A stretch of 64,000 nt of DNA from Dioscorea cayenensis subsp. rotundata (taxonomy: Eukaryota > Streptophyta > Magnoliopsida > Dioscoreales > Dioscoreaceae). A program made the translations under genes and the position numbers. This document shows positions 36,501-49,715 of the stretch, in pieces. The stretch spans positions 62,001-126,000 of the forward strand of contig NC_052489.1 in NCBI RefSeq assembly GCF_009730915.1. Reading direction: 5' to 3'. The first letter of the stretch is position 1; each line of letters opens with the position of its first letter. Below the pieces are notes generated by a model. The model did no database searches. It was given only the letters and a program-made list of their open reading frames with translations, and was not told the origin of the DNA.

Positions 36501-38608
36501 CTGTGGTAAGCTTCATTGCCTAGATATAGTTATATCTGGTATATGTTTCATGTATTTTCCTATTAGTATTTTAACCTAGTCTAGAATGCTACTGAACCTC
36601 AAATGTGTTCTGAATCTTTTGTCTTTAATTTCAACCGAATTGCAGCCTCAACACCAAAGAGGGGCTGCAAGTGGCATTGCTGTGGCCTCACAATCTCTTT
36701 TCAAAGCAGTAGCTCCAGCTGGTGCGGGTGCTGTGTAAGTATCAGTATTATTTTTGTTTTTACTATTATTATTCTGTGAGGCTTTGCTGTTTGCAAGTCA
36801 TATTATGCAAGGAGGCATTACTTTTGGTAATTTCAATTAGGGTGATATCAAACTGGTCCATCTTTCCCATCATATAGACAGAAGTTTCTATTGAGGTTGT
36901 TATCAATGTCATCACTATCCTTAATGTTGGATAATTGTTATAATTGATCAGATAATCTTCAGGAAGTGACTTGTAAAATGTACACAACTAGCAAAAGGGT
37001 GCATATTCCAATGTCCTCATGCAACTCTCTAAGTTTGATCAAAATATGAGTGGAAAACTGCCAGTGTTTTTATTATTGTCCTATAGCACATGCAAAATGT
37101 TACTGTTTATTCTGGGGTCTATTCCTATTTTAAAAAAATAATTTTCTTAATCATTTTGTTTTAATTTTTCTCTAATTTGAACTAGTGAACCATTGAACTG
37201 GACTTATGCCAGCCTTGCATGAACCATATATGCCTCAAAAATTTCTTTGACCTAAATTCCATAATAATGAGAAAAGTTGTATTATGAACACCTTAGGTAA
37301 GTGATCACCACATTGACCACAGGTTATTGGCAATAATTAGAAATGCAGCTTCTGCACTTAAATCTAGAACAGGTGCTTAGTTACTGTTACTTCCAAAATA
37401 ACCATGCTACCTCTGACAGAAATGCAATATCTACTCAACTTACATTTATACATCTTGTAGAATCAATACCCTAATAAAGCACTGCACTCAAGTGACAGTG
37501 GTTTCTGAATAAGCACATGGGGTTTTTGAAGGCTTGCTTATTATAGCTTGCTAGACCAATAGAACAATGCACAGTTTAAGTTTTTACAAGATACATATTC
37601 TTATCACTACCCTTCCCTTCCATAGGAATTAGCTCTTACATTATGATTGGATCAGTAGCATCCAGAGGTTGGATTTGATTTGGATATCTATTTAGTATCA
37701 TGTTGTTTTTTTAGAATTGTCTGAATAAACTATCTCCATGTGCAGATTTTCCTGGGCACAAAAGCGACAACAGGCTTCCTTCTTACCAGGTTTGACTTTG
37801 TTGTGCCTGATTTATGAAATGGATACACATCATAAACTGGAAACAAGTACATATTGCATTTTAATAAAATAATGGTATCACATATAATATTGGAATAAGA
37901 CTAGATTACTAAAATCTTGAACACTATCTAATAGAGATATAATGATCTGTGAAAATGATAGATAAGTCTTTAATTTTTGCTCTTCTTTCAGAAAATTTTT
38001 TAAATCGAAGCAATGCTGAAAATTTAGTAGGTTTGACATAGGAACCAGAAACACAGTTCTTCTTGCTATAAATACCAGTTTGTTTGATCTTATTTCCTGA
38101 TACAAATACCGAAATAGATAACAACAATGGCAACCATGGCTATTGCTGAATCTCCTCCATGGGCAATATGATAGAGGTTGGGAAATATAACAGAGGTTGG
38201 GAATAATAACTGATGGAATGACATATCTGGGTATAGTTAAATCTGCTAATCTGCTCCATGAGCAATAGGGTTGCCCTTTTTTAGATTGAAATTCAGTAAA
38301 ATATGGAGGAGCTCTCACCAAGTTTCATGTGCCTCCAGCTCTAAGTCGTTATGATAGTGTAAATCTAAAATTTGTGCTATTAAAGAAACACATTGAAATT
38401 ATTGAAACTCAATTATGTACAGATTAGATGCATATGTTGAACTTTGGAATGTATTTGTTCTTTCATTCTTGATATTTTGTATTTCTCTTGGTGAGCAGGT
38501 GATCACATGGTCTTCTTCTTTGCTAATGTGATTGTCTTCATTGGATTCCTCATGACCTTCAGACCCTTCCTAGTTCCACCCAATGTAGATTACACCATAA
38601 TTTCCTAA
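30561..38608 (+). CDS. ZIFL1: ZIF1-like major facilitator (ZINC INDUCED FACILITATOR-LIKE)
   Basis: Seventeen exons give 493 residues: 30561-30708, 30804-30844, 32073-32133, 32246-32348, 32470-32572, 32677-32730, 32860-32922, 33043-33092, 33180-33255, 34047-34259, 34787-34874, 35385-35470, 35550-35657, 36461-36505, 36646-36734, 37746-37789, 38499-38608. All junctions are in frame. The N-terminal CPGC (residues about 16-19) is a ZIF-family mark. The loop motif ADRYGRKPVIVFG is the major-facilitator signature, and about 12 membrane segments are visible, with a long hydrophilic central loop in exon 10. The C-terminus reads FFANVIVFIGFLMTF. Relatives sit in the tonoplast or plasma membrane and move nicotianamine, phytosiderophores or potassium, and affect zinc and auxin handling; the substrate here is not determined. 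Exon 5 ends AAG|GCACGC, so intron 5 is of the rare GC-AG type. Confidence 0.95.
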
Positions 38609-39686
38609 TGCAAAAGCTTGCAACTGAGAGCATGAATCTGGAGTTTATTCAACTACTAAGCCAGCATGCAGTAGCAATTCTGTATGATTATTGTCATTAC
38701 ATGAACAGAACAGCTCTGAACGAATGGTGCGAAGCTGGTGGTCATCAGTCAGATTTATGTTTGATAATTTGTTTGATAGTATCATATAATATTAAGTTTT
38801 GTTTGATAAGTTGTTTCTTTTCAAATAATTCTTTTGAAAGCTATTCTTGTGGGTCATGGTGCGTGGTTCTTGGAACATTTATCACTGAACATAATCAGTA
38901 GAAATTATTGGCGGTATAAATATATCACTAATGAGCGAATGTGATTCAGGTTAGATGAAAGAGAAACGAGTTTAGATGCCATATTTTTTATTTTTTATTT
39001 TTTTTGAAATAAATGTGGATAAACCAGCTTTATTGAAAATAACATAAGAGAATAGATGTCATATTTTTTAATTTATATATTTTTTTAATTTTAATTTTAA
39101 TTTTTTTACACATACAACAGATACATATTAATAAGGTTGTTTGTTCAATGCAAAGTAAATTGTGAAATTTTTAAATCAATATTTTTTATAATAAAATCAA
39201 TATTATTGAATCTAATCCAACACGTTGATAATTTATATTTATTGTATTTCCATAAAAAAAAAATTTGTCCTTCTATTTTTGGCTTATTATTTTTTTGGTT
39301 TTATTTTATTTTATTTTTGTTCATTTGCAACAAAAACGTCGGCATGCTCGACGGCTGAAGACGCATTTTACCGCCTTCAAAAGTTCAGTTTAAAAATACA
39401 ATGGAGAAAGAGGTCGATGTCAGTTTATAATAATAATAATAACAATAATATAATATCCAAAACAGTAGAGAGAATTACATAAATTTCCGTCGTAAGTTTA
39501 CGCACTTTACAGCTTCCAGAAACACCTACAAGGTTATTATGTTGAAGCTTTTGAACAATCCAAGGCCAAGCCAAATTTTGGTCTCAATTAAAGAGAGAGG
39601 AAGAGCCTCAGAAGCATTTTTAACCACATAGAGTTAAAACAAGCCAAAAAGTAGTGCCCAATAATCGGAAAACTGAACCCAGAACT
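38609..39686. other. Tail-to-tail spacer between the transporter and RNC1
   Basis: AT-rich DNA with poly-T and TTTTA runs and no supported gene. It contains the short LINE-like 3' end at about 38983-39040 and an (AAT)n-like run at 39427-39450. Confidence 0.5.
38983..39040 (-). mobile_element. Short solo LINE 3' end
   Basis: On the minus strand the sequence reads caataaagctggtttatcca, then catttatttc and an A-rich tail. The GGTTTATCCA phrase before the tail resembles the 3' end of the LINE relic at 47805. It would be a strongly 5'-truncated copy. The evidence is short. Confidence 0.35.
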
Positions 39687-42600
39687 TCACACAGCTTTTG
39701 GCTGGACTTGCTCAAAATCAAAAACCTCAAACATTAACCGTCTGACATCTGGCTTACCATATACAGTATATGATAGGCCATGTATGGCCTGCTGCACAGC
39801 AGATGTGATAGGATTCTTGAGCCTCCTGTTGTGCTCGTATTTTTCCTGAACAGATTCACTGTATATGATAAAGCGATGAAGATGCTTGTCCCGTAAGTAC
39901 CGTCCACAATACTTGTTCATCAAGAGTCGGCGGTGCTTCTCTTGCACCCATTTCCCCGGAGCATCAAGATGCTTCATAAGCACTCTCTCAGCCATCACCA
40001 GATCCTGAGTATCGGAAGACAACATTTCCATCTGTAAGTTTCACAGTAATAACTAGAGGAGAATCCAGAACATCAATTCTAATAGTAGGAGCAAAAAGGA
40101 TCACCTGAATCTTTTGCCCAACATACTCCAACCTTTCCAGGCAAAACCGAGGATGTTCAAACTTGTACTTTGAAGGATGCAAGAAGCACAACTGGCAACA
40201 GACAATTAAGGTAATTATTGAGGGTGGGCGGTGCTGATAACGCATCAGAAAGTAAATTGCAGTTTACAAAGAAATGGACCTAAAAACCATACTGCGATTT
40301 TGAGAATGATATGATATGGATTGAAACTGATAACTTCATCCTCGGTCCGTAATGGGTTTAAACTACTAAAAAGATGAAGCTCTACCACTAGAGTTTGGAC
40401 CTTAGCTCTAAACAAACACTAATCATTTAATAAAGTAGTACATGAGGGAGGGCAGCCCACCAACATCCGATGAATGTTGGAAATTAGAGAGACAAAGTAT
40501 GCTTTCCATTGGAAACAATTATTGTCTAGATCTCTCATAACAAGTCATGAAATTGAAAAGAGATGGATATCAGCAATGATCAGAGATTTGCAAGGTTCAA
40601 GTTAAATTTTCAAAGAAATCAAAATCACAATTTAAAATCACTTCACAGTCGTAACTGAGATTACTCATGCTTAGTTTTCACGTGAGTTTTTCCTTCCTCA
40701 CCTCTCCTTGTAGACCTTAATGAATCCCCAGGCATAAGACCAAATTCTTATTCATTAAATCAAACCTTTAACCTATAGGTCATCCTAAAAGAAAATTTGT
40801 ATTTTTGAAAATCATTTTTGACTCAGAAAACACAAATTAAACTATCTTGAGCTCAGGTGATGCTCAACATCCCCATTAGAGTTGAGTTCATTTCAAATTT
40901 CAAGCAACTTGAACCCAAGCTAAAGATGAAACAAAAGTAAATTAGCTCGTAATATTAAATCTATTCTTGCAAATCTAAGCAAGATAGAAAACAAGATGGA
41001 GAAAATAAAATGGAACTATAGCATGCCCTGCTTTGTCCTCTATAATTGTGGCAAATCAATTAATATGCAAGCAGATATTCTCAGAAAGCCTATAACTTCA
41101 GAAACAGAAAGTGTAAGAAGGTATTATACTTATTGAAAAAACACACTACACTTATAGGTTTGACTCTATGCCAAAAGAATTTCCTCCATGTTTTAGGTGA
41201 TTATCACTTCATTTCTTCTATACAAAGCAATATGGAGAGCATATAAGAATAGATAATCTGCTTAATTGTAGTGCTAGATTATTGCTGTTTTATCCTGCTT
41301 TACAGGAAAAGGTACATAACAATACCTGAAGCCCAAGACCAAGCTCAATGTTCCTTGCCTCTGTGATCTCTGGAATTCTGTCATTCATTTGCAAAGGATA
41401 TCCTAACACTTGCATGACCTGGGGTCTGCTGTCATAGTCCCAGATATTGCCTCGGAACCGGTGCATTCCAGGCGGAACACATGCTCTGAAAAGCCTAGGA
41501 TGTGCAAAAAGGGCATCTTGTGGAGGCTGCAATAAATGATTGTAGAAAACAAACGTTAGTCATCCTGTATTTAATACTACATACCAGATAAAATTTATCA
41601 ATCACACTTATTTCTCAATGGACCATATATTTTGCTTTTCCATCTTGCCTTTTTCATGCAAACCTACTTGAAAGAAACTTAGGCATGAACACCAAGAAAA
41701 TACAATATAAATGATGCAAAAATTCTTACCTTGTAAGCAGCAACATCCTGCCACGTTAGTTGTCTTTGTTCAAATTCAACCGATACATGATCAACATCTT
41801 CCAGCTGTCGTCTCAATTTTGGTTGGCAACTTTCATCTTCTGGATCCATTCCAAATACCTCAAACAGTACACGATAAACTTCAGGCATGCCAAAGCAAAG
41901 ATATATAGCTCCAAACAATGCCCAGAATACACATCTGACAACATTTTACAGAAAGTTAAATTAAAAAAAAAATCATCTTTCTTGAGTGGCTAGTAATAAC
42001 AGCACATGCATGCTTGAAAACGTTATAAGACACTCCAAACTGTACTCCAACCAGAAAGTTTTAACTTTCTCTTGTTCAGAAATGAGAGGAATGGTCATAA
42101 ACAAAACAAACACACAAAGTTAGTACAAAATATACATCTATTAAACGAATACTTTAGAAGATGTCACCTGAGATTTCAAATACTCACCAAAGAGATATGA
42201 TCAATAAATATCACATACTCCAGAACTAGTTTATGATGGTGACTCAGCATAATTTCACATAATCAATGCCACTGGAATTTTGGAATATTAACTGTAATCA
42301 GCACAAAGCAAGTTCAATAGCCATCTATCATGCAAGGTATATCACAAGATAGCAAAGTTTCTAGTGCCAAACAAAATGATTTCAAACTCTGTCATATTTT
42401 TTCCATCAGGCCATGTTTGAATTATACCCAGACCCCGTTCTTGCTTCTTAAGTTGTATCACTGCCAATCCTAGCGTCAAGCAACATACTACAATTAGTTG
42501 GATCACAATCAAAATTTCATTCTTTGAAAAACCCATACCCCAGCACAGTAGACCATCTTTGGTCACAAGAAAAGTCACTAATTTGATCTAAAAATTACAG

Positions 42601-43594
42601 AATACAGAACCTCTTTATTTTAAAGCAAAACTCTACCAAGAGCCAAAAAGCAAAACCATTCCAGTTGAACAAGAAAGTCAACTTGGTGGATATGATCCTA
42701 AGAGATTTCATCAAAAACATTGGTGGATATAATCTCAAACAAATGCGAGAAATCTAAAAGCAAACGACATGTAACGTATACTCACTTAACAGGCGGCTCC
42801 CTGTCCTTCCGAATCATCTTGTCCATATCATCGTAAGGAAACACCAAGTTGTGCAAGCTCGCGGCTTTAATCCACTTTGGCAGGAACCTCTTCCCAATCA
42901 ATGCATACACCCTCTCCCGCATTGGCCCCGGGGACTCCCTCGGATATCTCTGCAAGAAAAATTCCGCCAGCGCCATCTCCAGCACGTACTGACCCAAAAA
43001 CCAGAGCCTCGAGTGCCCATTTCTCACATGCCTAGTCTTGGTCCTCTCGCATCCTTCCTGCGGGTGTTGGAACGCCAAGTATAGCAATGTATCGAACTGC
43101 TTCGCGGGGTTATCGTCGTCGTAGCTATCCGACGGCTCGAGAGGGTAGCCCAAGGCTTGCTTGGCTTCGAGGAGGTACTCGTCGATCCAGGTACGGTCGG
43201 CATTGCTCAGTTTGGAGGAAGGCAGACAGGAGCTCAATAGAGGGAAGGATTTGAGGGAGAGCTGGGGGCTTCTGAGAAAGCGCTCGGTGAGCCTGGCGTC
43301 GTCAAGTGGGGGTTTGAGGATGAAGCGCTTGGGAGGGATCTTTTTCCTAGGGAAAGCGGTCTTCTTTCGCTCGGCGAGCTCCTTGAGGAGGCGCTGGGGG
43401 CTATTGGCAGGGGATTCCTGGGGTGGATTGACGGCAACAGCGAGGACAGTGAAGAGGGATGGAGAGGATGGGATCTGGGAATCGGGCGGTTTGGAGTTGG
43501 AGGGGTGGAAGTGGATGGGGTGGGGAGAGAGGGATGAGGAAAAAGAGAGGTCTTTAATGGCGGAAGGATGGAGGAATTGGATTTGGAGTGCCAT
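39687..43594 (-). CDS. RNC1: RNC1, chloroplast RNase III-domain intron-splicing factor
   Basis: Five exons (43594-42786, 41934-41730, 41526-41326, 40191-40105, 40004-39687) join in frame to give 539 residues, the usual length for plant RNC1. The first 70 residues are Ser/Pro-rich, which fits a chloroplast transit peptide. Two diverged RNase III-like domains follow. The first includes FDTLLYLAFQHP and HSRLWFLGQYVLEMALAEFF. The second includes CERT-type contacts, YKFEHPRFCLERLEYVGQ and QQAIHGLSYTVYGKPDVRRL. The family has lost the acidic catalytic residues and does not cut RNA; it binds group II introns in chloroplasts and helps their splicing. The chosen ATG gives MALQIQFLHPS; a longer in-frame extension to 43696 starts in probable leader sequence. 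It is head to head with the SnRK1 beta gene, 515 bp apart. Confidence 0.96.
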
Positions 43595-44109
43595 GGATGC
43601 TGTGATTTTGCTGTAGTTTTTGCCTTTTCGGGACGCGGGAGTTGGGACTTGAGGTAGAAGGAAGGGGGATAAGGAAAAGTTTTTCCACTTGCACATCGAC
43701 CTCCCTCTAAAATGGCCGAATTATTGATATATATTCATCAATATGATATGATATGAACTTTATAAAACTAAAAATATCTGTAAAATATATAATAATAAAG
43801 AAATATTGGAATTTATGAATTACTCCATAATATTTTGATTGTCATGGATTATCTATCTCACATCATCACGCTTATATAAAATTATTATTTAAAAAAAAAA
43901 AGCCGAATCGGATTATCTAGAGGGGCAAACAAACCAGGTCTATGTCACAAAGGTTAGACACGTGCCAGATCACACGGGCACGGCGGAGTCCACGGAGGAT
44001 ACCCCCTTGCTCGCCCCTCCCTCGGTCTCACCTCCAGCTACATGCCTCCCTCCTCATCCTCGTCCATGTCTCCAATTCGTTCGTTGCTTTAGCTCTTAGA
44101 GAGTAGGAG
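43595..44109. promoter_or_regulatory. Divergent promoter region of RNC1 and the SnRK1 beta gene
   Basis: A 515-bp spacer separates two genes that diverge. The centre is AT-rich (43720-43900). The right side is GC/CT-rich leader sequence with acacgtgcc (a G-box-like CACGTG core at about 43960-43966) and TCCTC repeats before the ATG at 44110. Confidence 0.5.
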
Positions 44110-46894
44110 ATGGGAAACTCCCCCGGTAAGGACGGGAGAGACCTCAGCGAAGCTGATGCCAATTACAACCCTTTGGCGAGATCGGATCACGTTGTCAGCA
44201 TCCAGTCTGCAGATCCGATGGCTCCCCCTATGCCGGAGATTCCTCCGCTTCATCGAGCTCCTCTCATGTTTGCTCCCCAGGTGCTTTCTCTCAATTCATT
44301 TTATTTTATTTTCTTCATGTCACTGATTGCTTGTTTGTATTTCATCTCTAGCAAAATGCATGCTTTCTAGTTGCTTTCAATCGCTTTGTCGTTATTAGTT
44401 GTGCTTTTTGATAAAGCATTTCGGCTCTTTCCTGCTTCGTCAATCCGTAGACTGGATCCTAGGCTGCGCCACGAATTTTCATGGTTGCCTGTTTTACCAG
44501 TGTAAATTGATCTTTCTTTATAAATAAATAATATATATATATATTAATAATTATTAGGTGATTATCACAGTTTCATTTGTTGTGCTATTGTGATTTTTTC
44601 ATGTGGTATGTATCATAGGTATAGCAGGGTATTATATGTGAAGATTTACCAAACATTTTAAAACTATCAGAATTAGACCCAATCTGATTATAATTAACTT
44701 AGGATGGAGAGATGTATATGATAGATTCTGGTAGAGCTAGTCTGACTAATAGTCTAATAGCTTGTTTTGTATTGGATATAGGATGTTTAAATAGAGATTA
44801 TTAGCAGTGTTTAACAGGATTAAGATTAAAATGACTTTGATTTGGGACTGGGTAGTTTTTTATGGAATCAATCAAATTATTGTCAGGCAAAATATGGTAT
44901 GCATTTACTCATAATTAGCAAATGATAAGCAAAGTAGTGTAAGCTTCAGATCGTTCTCTCTGCTCTTGGACGAGCTCTAGCTACTGCTTCCATTGTGGCT
45001 GAGGATCAGATCGGATCATCCCCTAAACTTTTGTTTTTCATTCATTTCCAAGGATGGGTGAAGCCAATTGAGAGGTTTGGGCAATAAGTATTGTTTTCAT
45101 TGAGGATTGCCAGCAATATGCTTTGAACTCTGAATTTTGAGACATTCGGCCCAACTAGATTCCCATGCCCTCAAAAGAGATGGGGCTAGAGAAACTTTTT
45201 TAATACTAGGATTCCAATAAAAGCAGGGATACTGATAAGATTTTGCCAGACAAATAATATATGAATTTATGCCTTTATGTTCACTATCTACTCTTGAGAA
45301 CTAGTTCTCCAAGAAGTAGATCCAAGAACTTGAAATCCCAAGTATAGAATGGATAAGAGGAAAGGCACTGTTCTTATGAAACCCAATTGCGAGGGAAGAA
45401 TTATTTCCTACCTTTCAATCTTATAGCACATACTCACATACGCAAATCTATATGTTTGCCAAGGAGTCTATTTATGATATCATACCTCTAGGCAGAAGAC
45501 AATCTTGAAGTGTCTTGTCATGGCATTGGGCATCTCGACCTGGGGTGTAAGACTTAAATCCTTCACCTATGTTGGCAAAACTATTTCATGTATATTAGTG
45601 TAACTTTTTCCTGGAATAAGGTAAGTGGATGTTCGTAATCTTGACCCACTCTTATTCCATATCAATGCACAAATACACAGGACCAATACCACTATCACTC
45701 TATAATTCAAATAGTGTTGGGGCCCTCATATACAAAGTCAAATAGGTATTCTATTAGAATATGAAACAATCAACTCCACTACACTGTCTACTTTTAATCA
45801 GTGTTGGGCCCTCATATATGAAAGCCAAATGGGTATACCATCATTTCCATGTTGATATCCCACTGACGAACTTAAATGAAGTTTAAACAAAAATTAAAGG
45901 CTCCATGGAGGGGCCAAGGTCCTACAGAAATTTCTTGGCTTTGATAGTAAGAAGATGGCACAACATCCCTTATGAATTAATTTTATTCCAATATTCGTGG
46001 ATCTCAATCCTTATCCTAGTTTTTCTTCATATATCTTACTATCTCATTGTAAGCTACCCCTTTAATTTTTAGGTTCAAAACATTCATTAAAGGTGTGTAG
46101 CTTTTATTATTTGTACATTGAACATCCTATTAGATAATCAAGAAAGATGCCTTTCATTGTTTCAAGAAATATATTTTCTTCTCCCATTTTGGGATCATGA
46201 TACCTGGTTGGATACTTGTTCTTGTCCATTTGTGCCGAGATAATTTTTATGAATATTCTTTTTTATGCAGACCTTTGGAATTTGAATGTTACCTATCTAA
46301 TAATGGATGAGTTTCTTAAGTTCATAGCATCTGACAATCTGAATGCTTATCATATCTAAGGCTAAAACCTTATAACCTTGCTTCAGGCTCCTTTAGCTCC
46401 ATTGCAGAATTCTGCGGAGGTTCCCCAAGTTATTAATCAGTTATGGATGAATAATCCCAGTGGACCTCTTGATATCTCTATTGCAAAGGGAATTCCCACT
46501 GTGATTTCATGGAACCAGGGAGGAAGCAATGTCGCAATCGAAGGTTCTTGGGACAACTGGGCTTCAAGGTGCTTCTTCCATATTGAATTTGTGTGGGATT
46601 AATTTTCTTAATTTTCTTTTGTAGAAAAAAGGGAACTGAGCCATTATTTATTAATTTTCAGGAAGACACTGCAAAGATCTGGCAAGGATCACGCAATCAT
46701 GTTAGTCCTTCCATCTGGGGTTTACCACTACAAGTTCATTGTAGACGGAAAATGGAGATACATCTCTGATCTTCCTTGTATAGCTGATGAATTGGGGCAC
46801 ATAACAAACATCATTGATGTCCATGTCAGTTTTCTTCCATATTTCGGTTCTTACAATTTCTTGTTTCAACTTCCGACCTTTATTCATAATAATA

Positions 46895-46932
<38 letters not shown>

Positions 46933-47472
46933 AAATCATATATAGAATAAAAGCTTTATATGTGTGTGGTTCCCTTGACATAGCCATTATTGCACCTTTA
47001 ATTATATATATTTACTTCATAATACAATAATAGCTACCTTGAGATAATTTATCTGAACTTTTACCATACAAAATAACTTAGCTATTTATTTCTGTTCTGT
47101 GCTTTATATTTTTCACTGACCATTTTTCAGTATTGCTGCTAATGTTTGATTCTTTTGTGCTTTCAAATCCAGGATTTTGTTCCTGAAAATGTAGAGAGTG
47201 TCTCCAAATTCGATCCTCCACCTTCGCCAGACTCGAGCTATAGCCAAGTGAATCCTTTTGATGAAGACTTCTCAAAGGAGCCACCTAACACGCCTCCCCA
47301 ACTTGGAATGATAAACCATGAAGAAGTGTGTTTAAAGCCTCAGCATCATGTTCTCAACCATCTTTTCCTTGAGAGAGGCAGGGCTGCTCACTCCCTGTTT
47401 GCTCTTAGCCTCACCCACAGGTTTCAGGCCAAATTTGTGACTGTAGTTCTCTACACACCGGTGAGAAAGTAA
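44110..47472 (+). CDS. KINB1: SnRK1 beta regulatory subunit (AKINbeta1/GAL83 type)
   Basis: Four exons (44110-44280, 46387-46568, 46662-46824, 47173-47472) join in frame to give 271 residues. The N-terminus [10 protein letters not shown] carries a Gly2 expected to be N-myristoylated after Met removal. A glycogen-binding CBM48 domain (about 100-172) reads [20 protein letters not shown] to [18 protein letters not shown]. The C-terminal association domain (about 190-271) includes [21 protein letters not shown] and [14 protein letters not shown]. Beta subunits scaffold the SnRK1 energy-sensing kinase, joining the catalytic alpha and betagamma subunits and guiding location at membranes or the nucleus. 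The first intron is long (2.1 kb) and has no gene inside. A GAT repeat in intron 3 (46887-46930) produces a false poly-Asp frame. Confidence 0.95.
46887..46930. repeat. (GAT)n microsatellite in a SnRK1 beta intron
   Basis: An AAT run passes into about 12 GAT units just after exon 3. Confidence 0.9.
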
Positions 47473-47804
47473 AGAGAAGAGCTCCCCTCACTCCATTTTG
47501 TACAAAATAAATAATATCATTCTTGGTCTCGCTGAGTTCCACTCATAAAACCAGTTCTCTACCCAAGTGGTAGCACGAATTCCTCAGCAAAATTGTAGAA
47601 TTTCCATTTTGTTCTCCGGAAGCATTGCTATTGGTGGTGCTGCAGTTACTCCATACCAACTTACAAATTTGTTAATTTCAGAGAGTAGAAACAGAGTGGC
47701 CGGAGCGTATGTATCAGTATTATGTCAGTGTATTTTTGTTGCCAGAACAACATCAAGGGTAATGCATTTCTTTTCTTTCAGAAGAGCTTGAGGTTTTTGT
47801 AATT
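47473..47804. other. 3' flank of the SnRK1 beta gene
   Basis: Probable 3' untranslated region (an AATAAATAATA site at about 47506-47516) and spacer. No gene is supported. Confidence 0.55.
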
Positions 47805-48362
47805 TTTAAATGAATAAACCACTTCAATTAAAATAAAGAAATATAACAACAAAAACCCTACACAACTTAGACGAAGGGAACACTACAATAACAAAAAAAT
47901 GATCAAATTGTCCACAAGAAATAAACAACAGACGAAAGAGAACCAGACAGCAGAAAGAAACTAGCTCGTGATTTGGTCAATCGTCTCCTCAGCCATCATA
48001 GAGAACTACTAATCTCCTCCAAGCGCTGACCTAAAAAATTCAAGCTGCGCCTAATGGTGGAGATATAATCTTTGAACTTCGCCCGGGGACCCTCTGCCAT
48101 AGCTAACAACCAAGATAAAATCATGTTGTCACATTTCAGAATAATAGCAAAAGCATGCACAAAGTTGCATTAAAAATACGGTCATTTCTAGCAAATCAAA
48201 TATTCCAGACAATAGCTTTCACAATCAAGTCCCCCAAATCCCAAATAGTAAACCTCAGACGCAAACGTCACGACCCCCAAACAAGACAAATAGACTGGGG
48301 CCGATCCGGCAGCTGAAATAAACGAACGAAATACTCCCAAATAAATTGGGCAGAGTGCGTTT
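47805..48362 (-). mobile_element. 5'-truncated LINE remnant
   Basis: On the minus strand, broken frames read QFIWEYFVRLFQLPDR, DLIVKAIVWNI and FARNDRIFNA. This is the C-terminal end of plant L1-type ORF2 (the W-N-I-W-x-A-R-N-D-R-I-F pattern). The end of the frame, EGPRAKFKDYIST to RLEEIS, follows. The 3' end reads gtggtttattcatttaaaaa, like other LINE tails in the window. Several stops are present, so this is an old fragment of only about 0.55 kb. Confidence 0.6.
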
Positions 48363-48717
48363 TTTACATAGCAAAAATAATAAATAAATAAAATAAAATG
48401 CCAAATATATGTTCACCATAGGATTAATCTTGATCTTGATGGATGGTCATGAACACCAATAGTCTTTCAATCTAAAATATCATTATTGGGGTTGAATTGA
48501 GGGTGGCGCACTCATAAACCTCTGTAATTCATCTACTACGCACCATTAAAGTTTGCTCATCCTCTAAGCCCTCTCCCTCTTGATGTCTTATGCCCCTTCT
48601 GCAAGCTGACCAACAAGTGGTGGTGTCTAAGCTCAAATAGATGTTTCACAGTTAGTCTTTTTATTGGTTTTTAAACAACACTGGGCTACATTGTGGCATG
48701 ACTTTGATCTTTTGGAA
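48363..48717. other. Spacer between LINE fragments
   Basis: A/T-rich start followed by mixed sequence with no open frame or recognised element. Confidence 0.4.
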
Positions 48718-49583
48718 GAATTTTAATAAAGAACCTCTCAATAGAGAAGCTGATTTATTGAAGAAAGAAAAACCGAATTGCTAAACAAACACCAAAATAC
48801 AAATAAAGTTACAACTAACGACGAACTGAATTAAAAGACCCGAAATCAGTGAAGGATCTCATTATCCAGTAAGGTAATTCCCTGCCAAACAAGAAAAGAT
48901 TAAGAGATTGATGCAAGAGGCCATAAGAAGCCAAATTGATTGTAGGAGTCATCCAAGAATGAGGAATCTCATGAATGTGGGCATTGCTAGTCATATCAAG
49001 AAGAAATCTGATATTGGAAATTTGAGTGTTTAGCCGCTAGGTGATAACGTGATTCGAACTTCTTAGGTTGGTAAAATCAGGTTGATGGACGCTAAAGAAA
49101 TGCTTGACGGGAAGTTGGAAGTCTAGCGCAAATTGAAGGGCAACCTCCAAGGCAAGCAAAGCATATGAAGAATTTTCATCTGCAAGCTGAGAAAGGCATC
49201 CTGCGAATGAAAAGATGTAATTAGCATTGGATAGGAAAAAACCGATAGCTCTTACCTGGTTGCTACCGTTAAGAATCACATGAGTGAATAAAAAGTGATC
49301 ATCAGCGCCTGTGAAGTTATTTAAAATGAGCTTCTTGCCGAGGAGACTTCTGCTACTGTTGGAATGGTCCCTTGCATGAGCAAGAGCTCTGCTGACAATG
49401 GCGTAATAATTTGGAGGGGTGTTTTTAAAAATAGCATCACAACAACTCTTCCAAATAAACCAAGCACCAGCTACAATTGCAGCAAGTATAAACTGAGAGT
49501 AATTGCAATCAGTGAGCTAATTCCTGAAGAGAATCCATCAGGGAAAAAGATGGTGATATTTACATTGTTACTGATATGATCCC
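48718..49583 (-). mobile_element. Older LINE, 3' part (interrupted by a second LINE)
   Basis: On the minus strand this carries the RNase H-like C-terminal region of a plant LINE ORF2. It includes RAIGFFLSNANYIFSFAGC and LLALEVALQFALDFQLPVKH, matching a paralogous segment at 55130-55290 in the other LINE. A 3' untranslated region ends near 48718 in ttctttattaaaa. The upstream part of the same element lies at 55688-56382. The two are split by the LINE at 49595-55676. Confidence 0.85.
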
Positions 49584-49594
49584 AAACCAAAAGA
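49584..49594. repeat. Target-site duplication, left copy (AAACCAAAAGA)
   Basis: The 11 bases match 55677-55687 at the other edge of the inserted LINE. The left A count is slightly ambiguous because the poly(A) tail runs into the right copy. Confidence 0.8.
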
Positions 49595-49715
49595 GCTTAT
49601 CACCTTTGGTCCCAAAAGGGCAACTGCATTCCGGGATTCGAGTCTCTGCTTACTCTGACTCTGACTCTCCTCTGTCTTGATCCTTTGTACTCTCCTCCAT
49701 CGTTCCCCTCTTGCC

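Noticed and set aside
44281-46386. Hidden gene or transposon in the long first intron of the SnRK1 beta gene
   Set aside because: No open frame, terminal repeat, Pol III box or poly(A)-flanked unit could be recognised.
46699-46950. Poly-Asp tail frame after SnRK1 beta exon 3
   Set aside because: It is intronic (GAT)n read-through after the donor at 46824.
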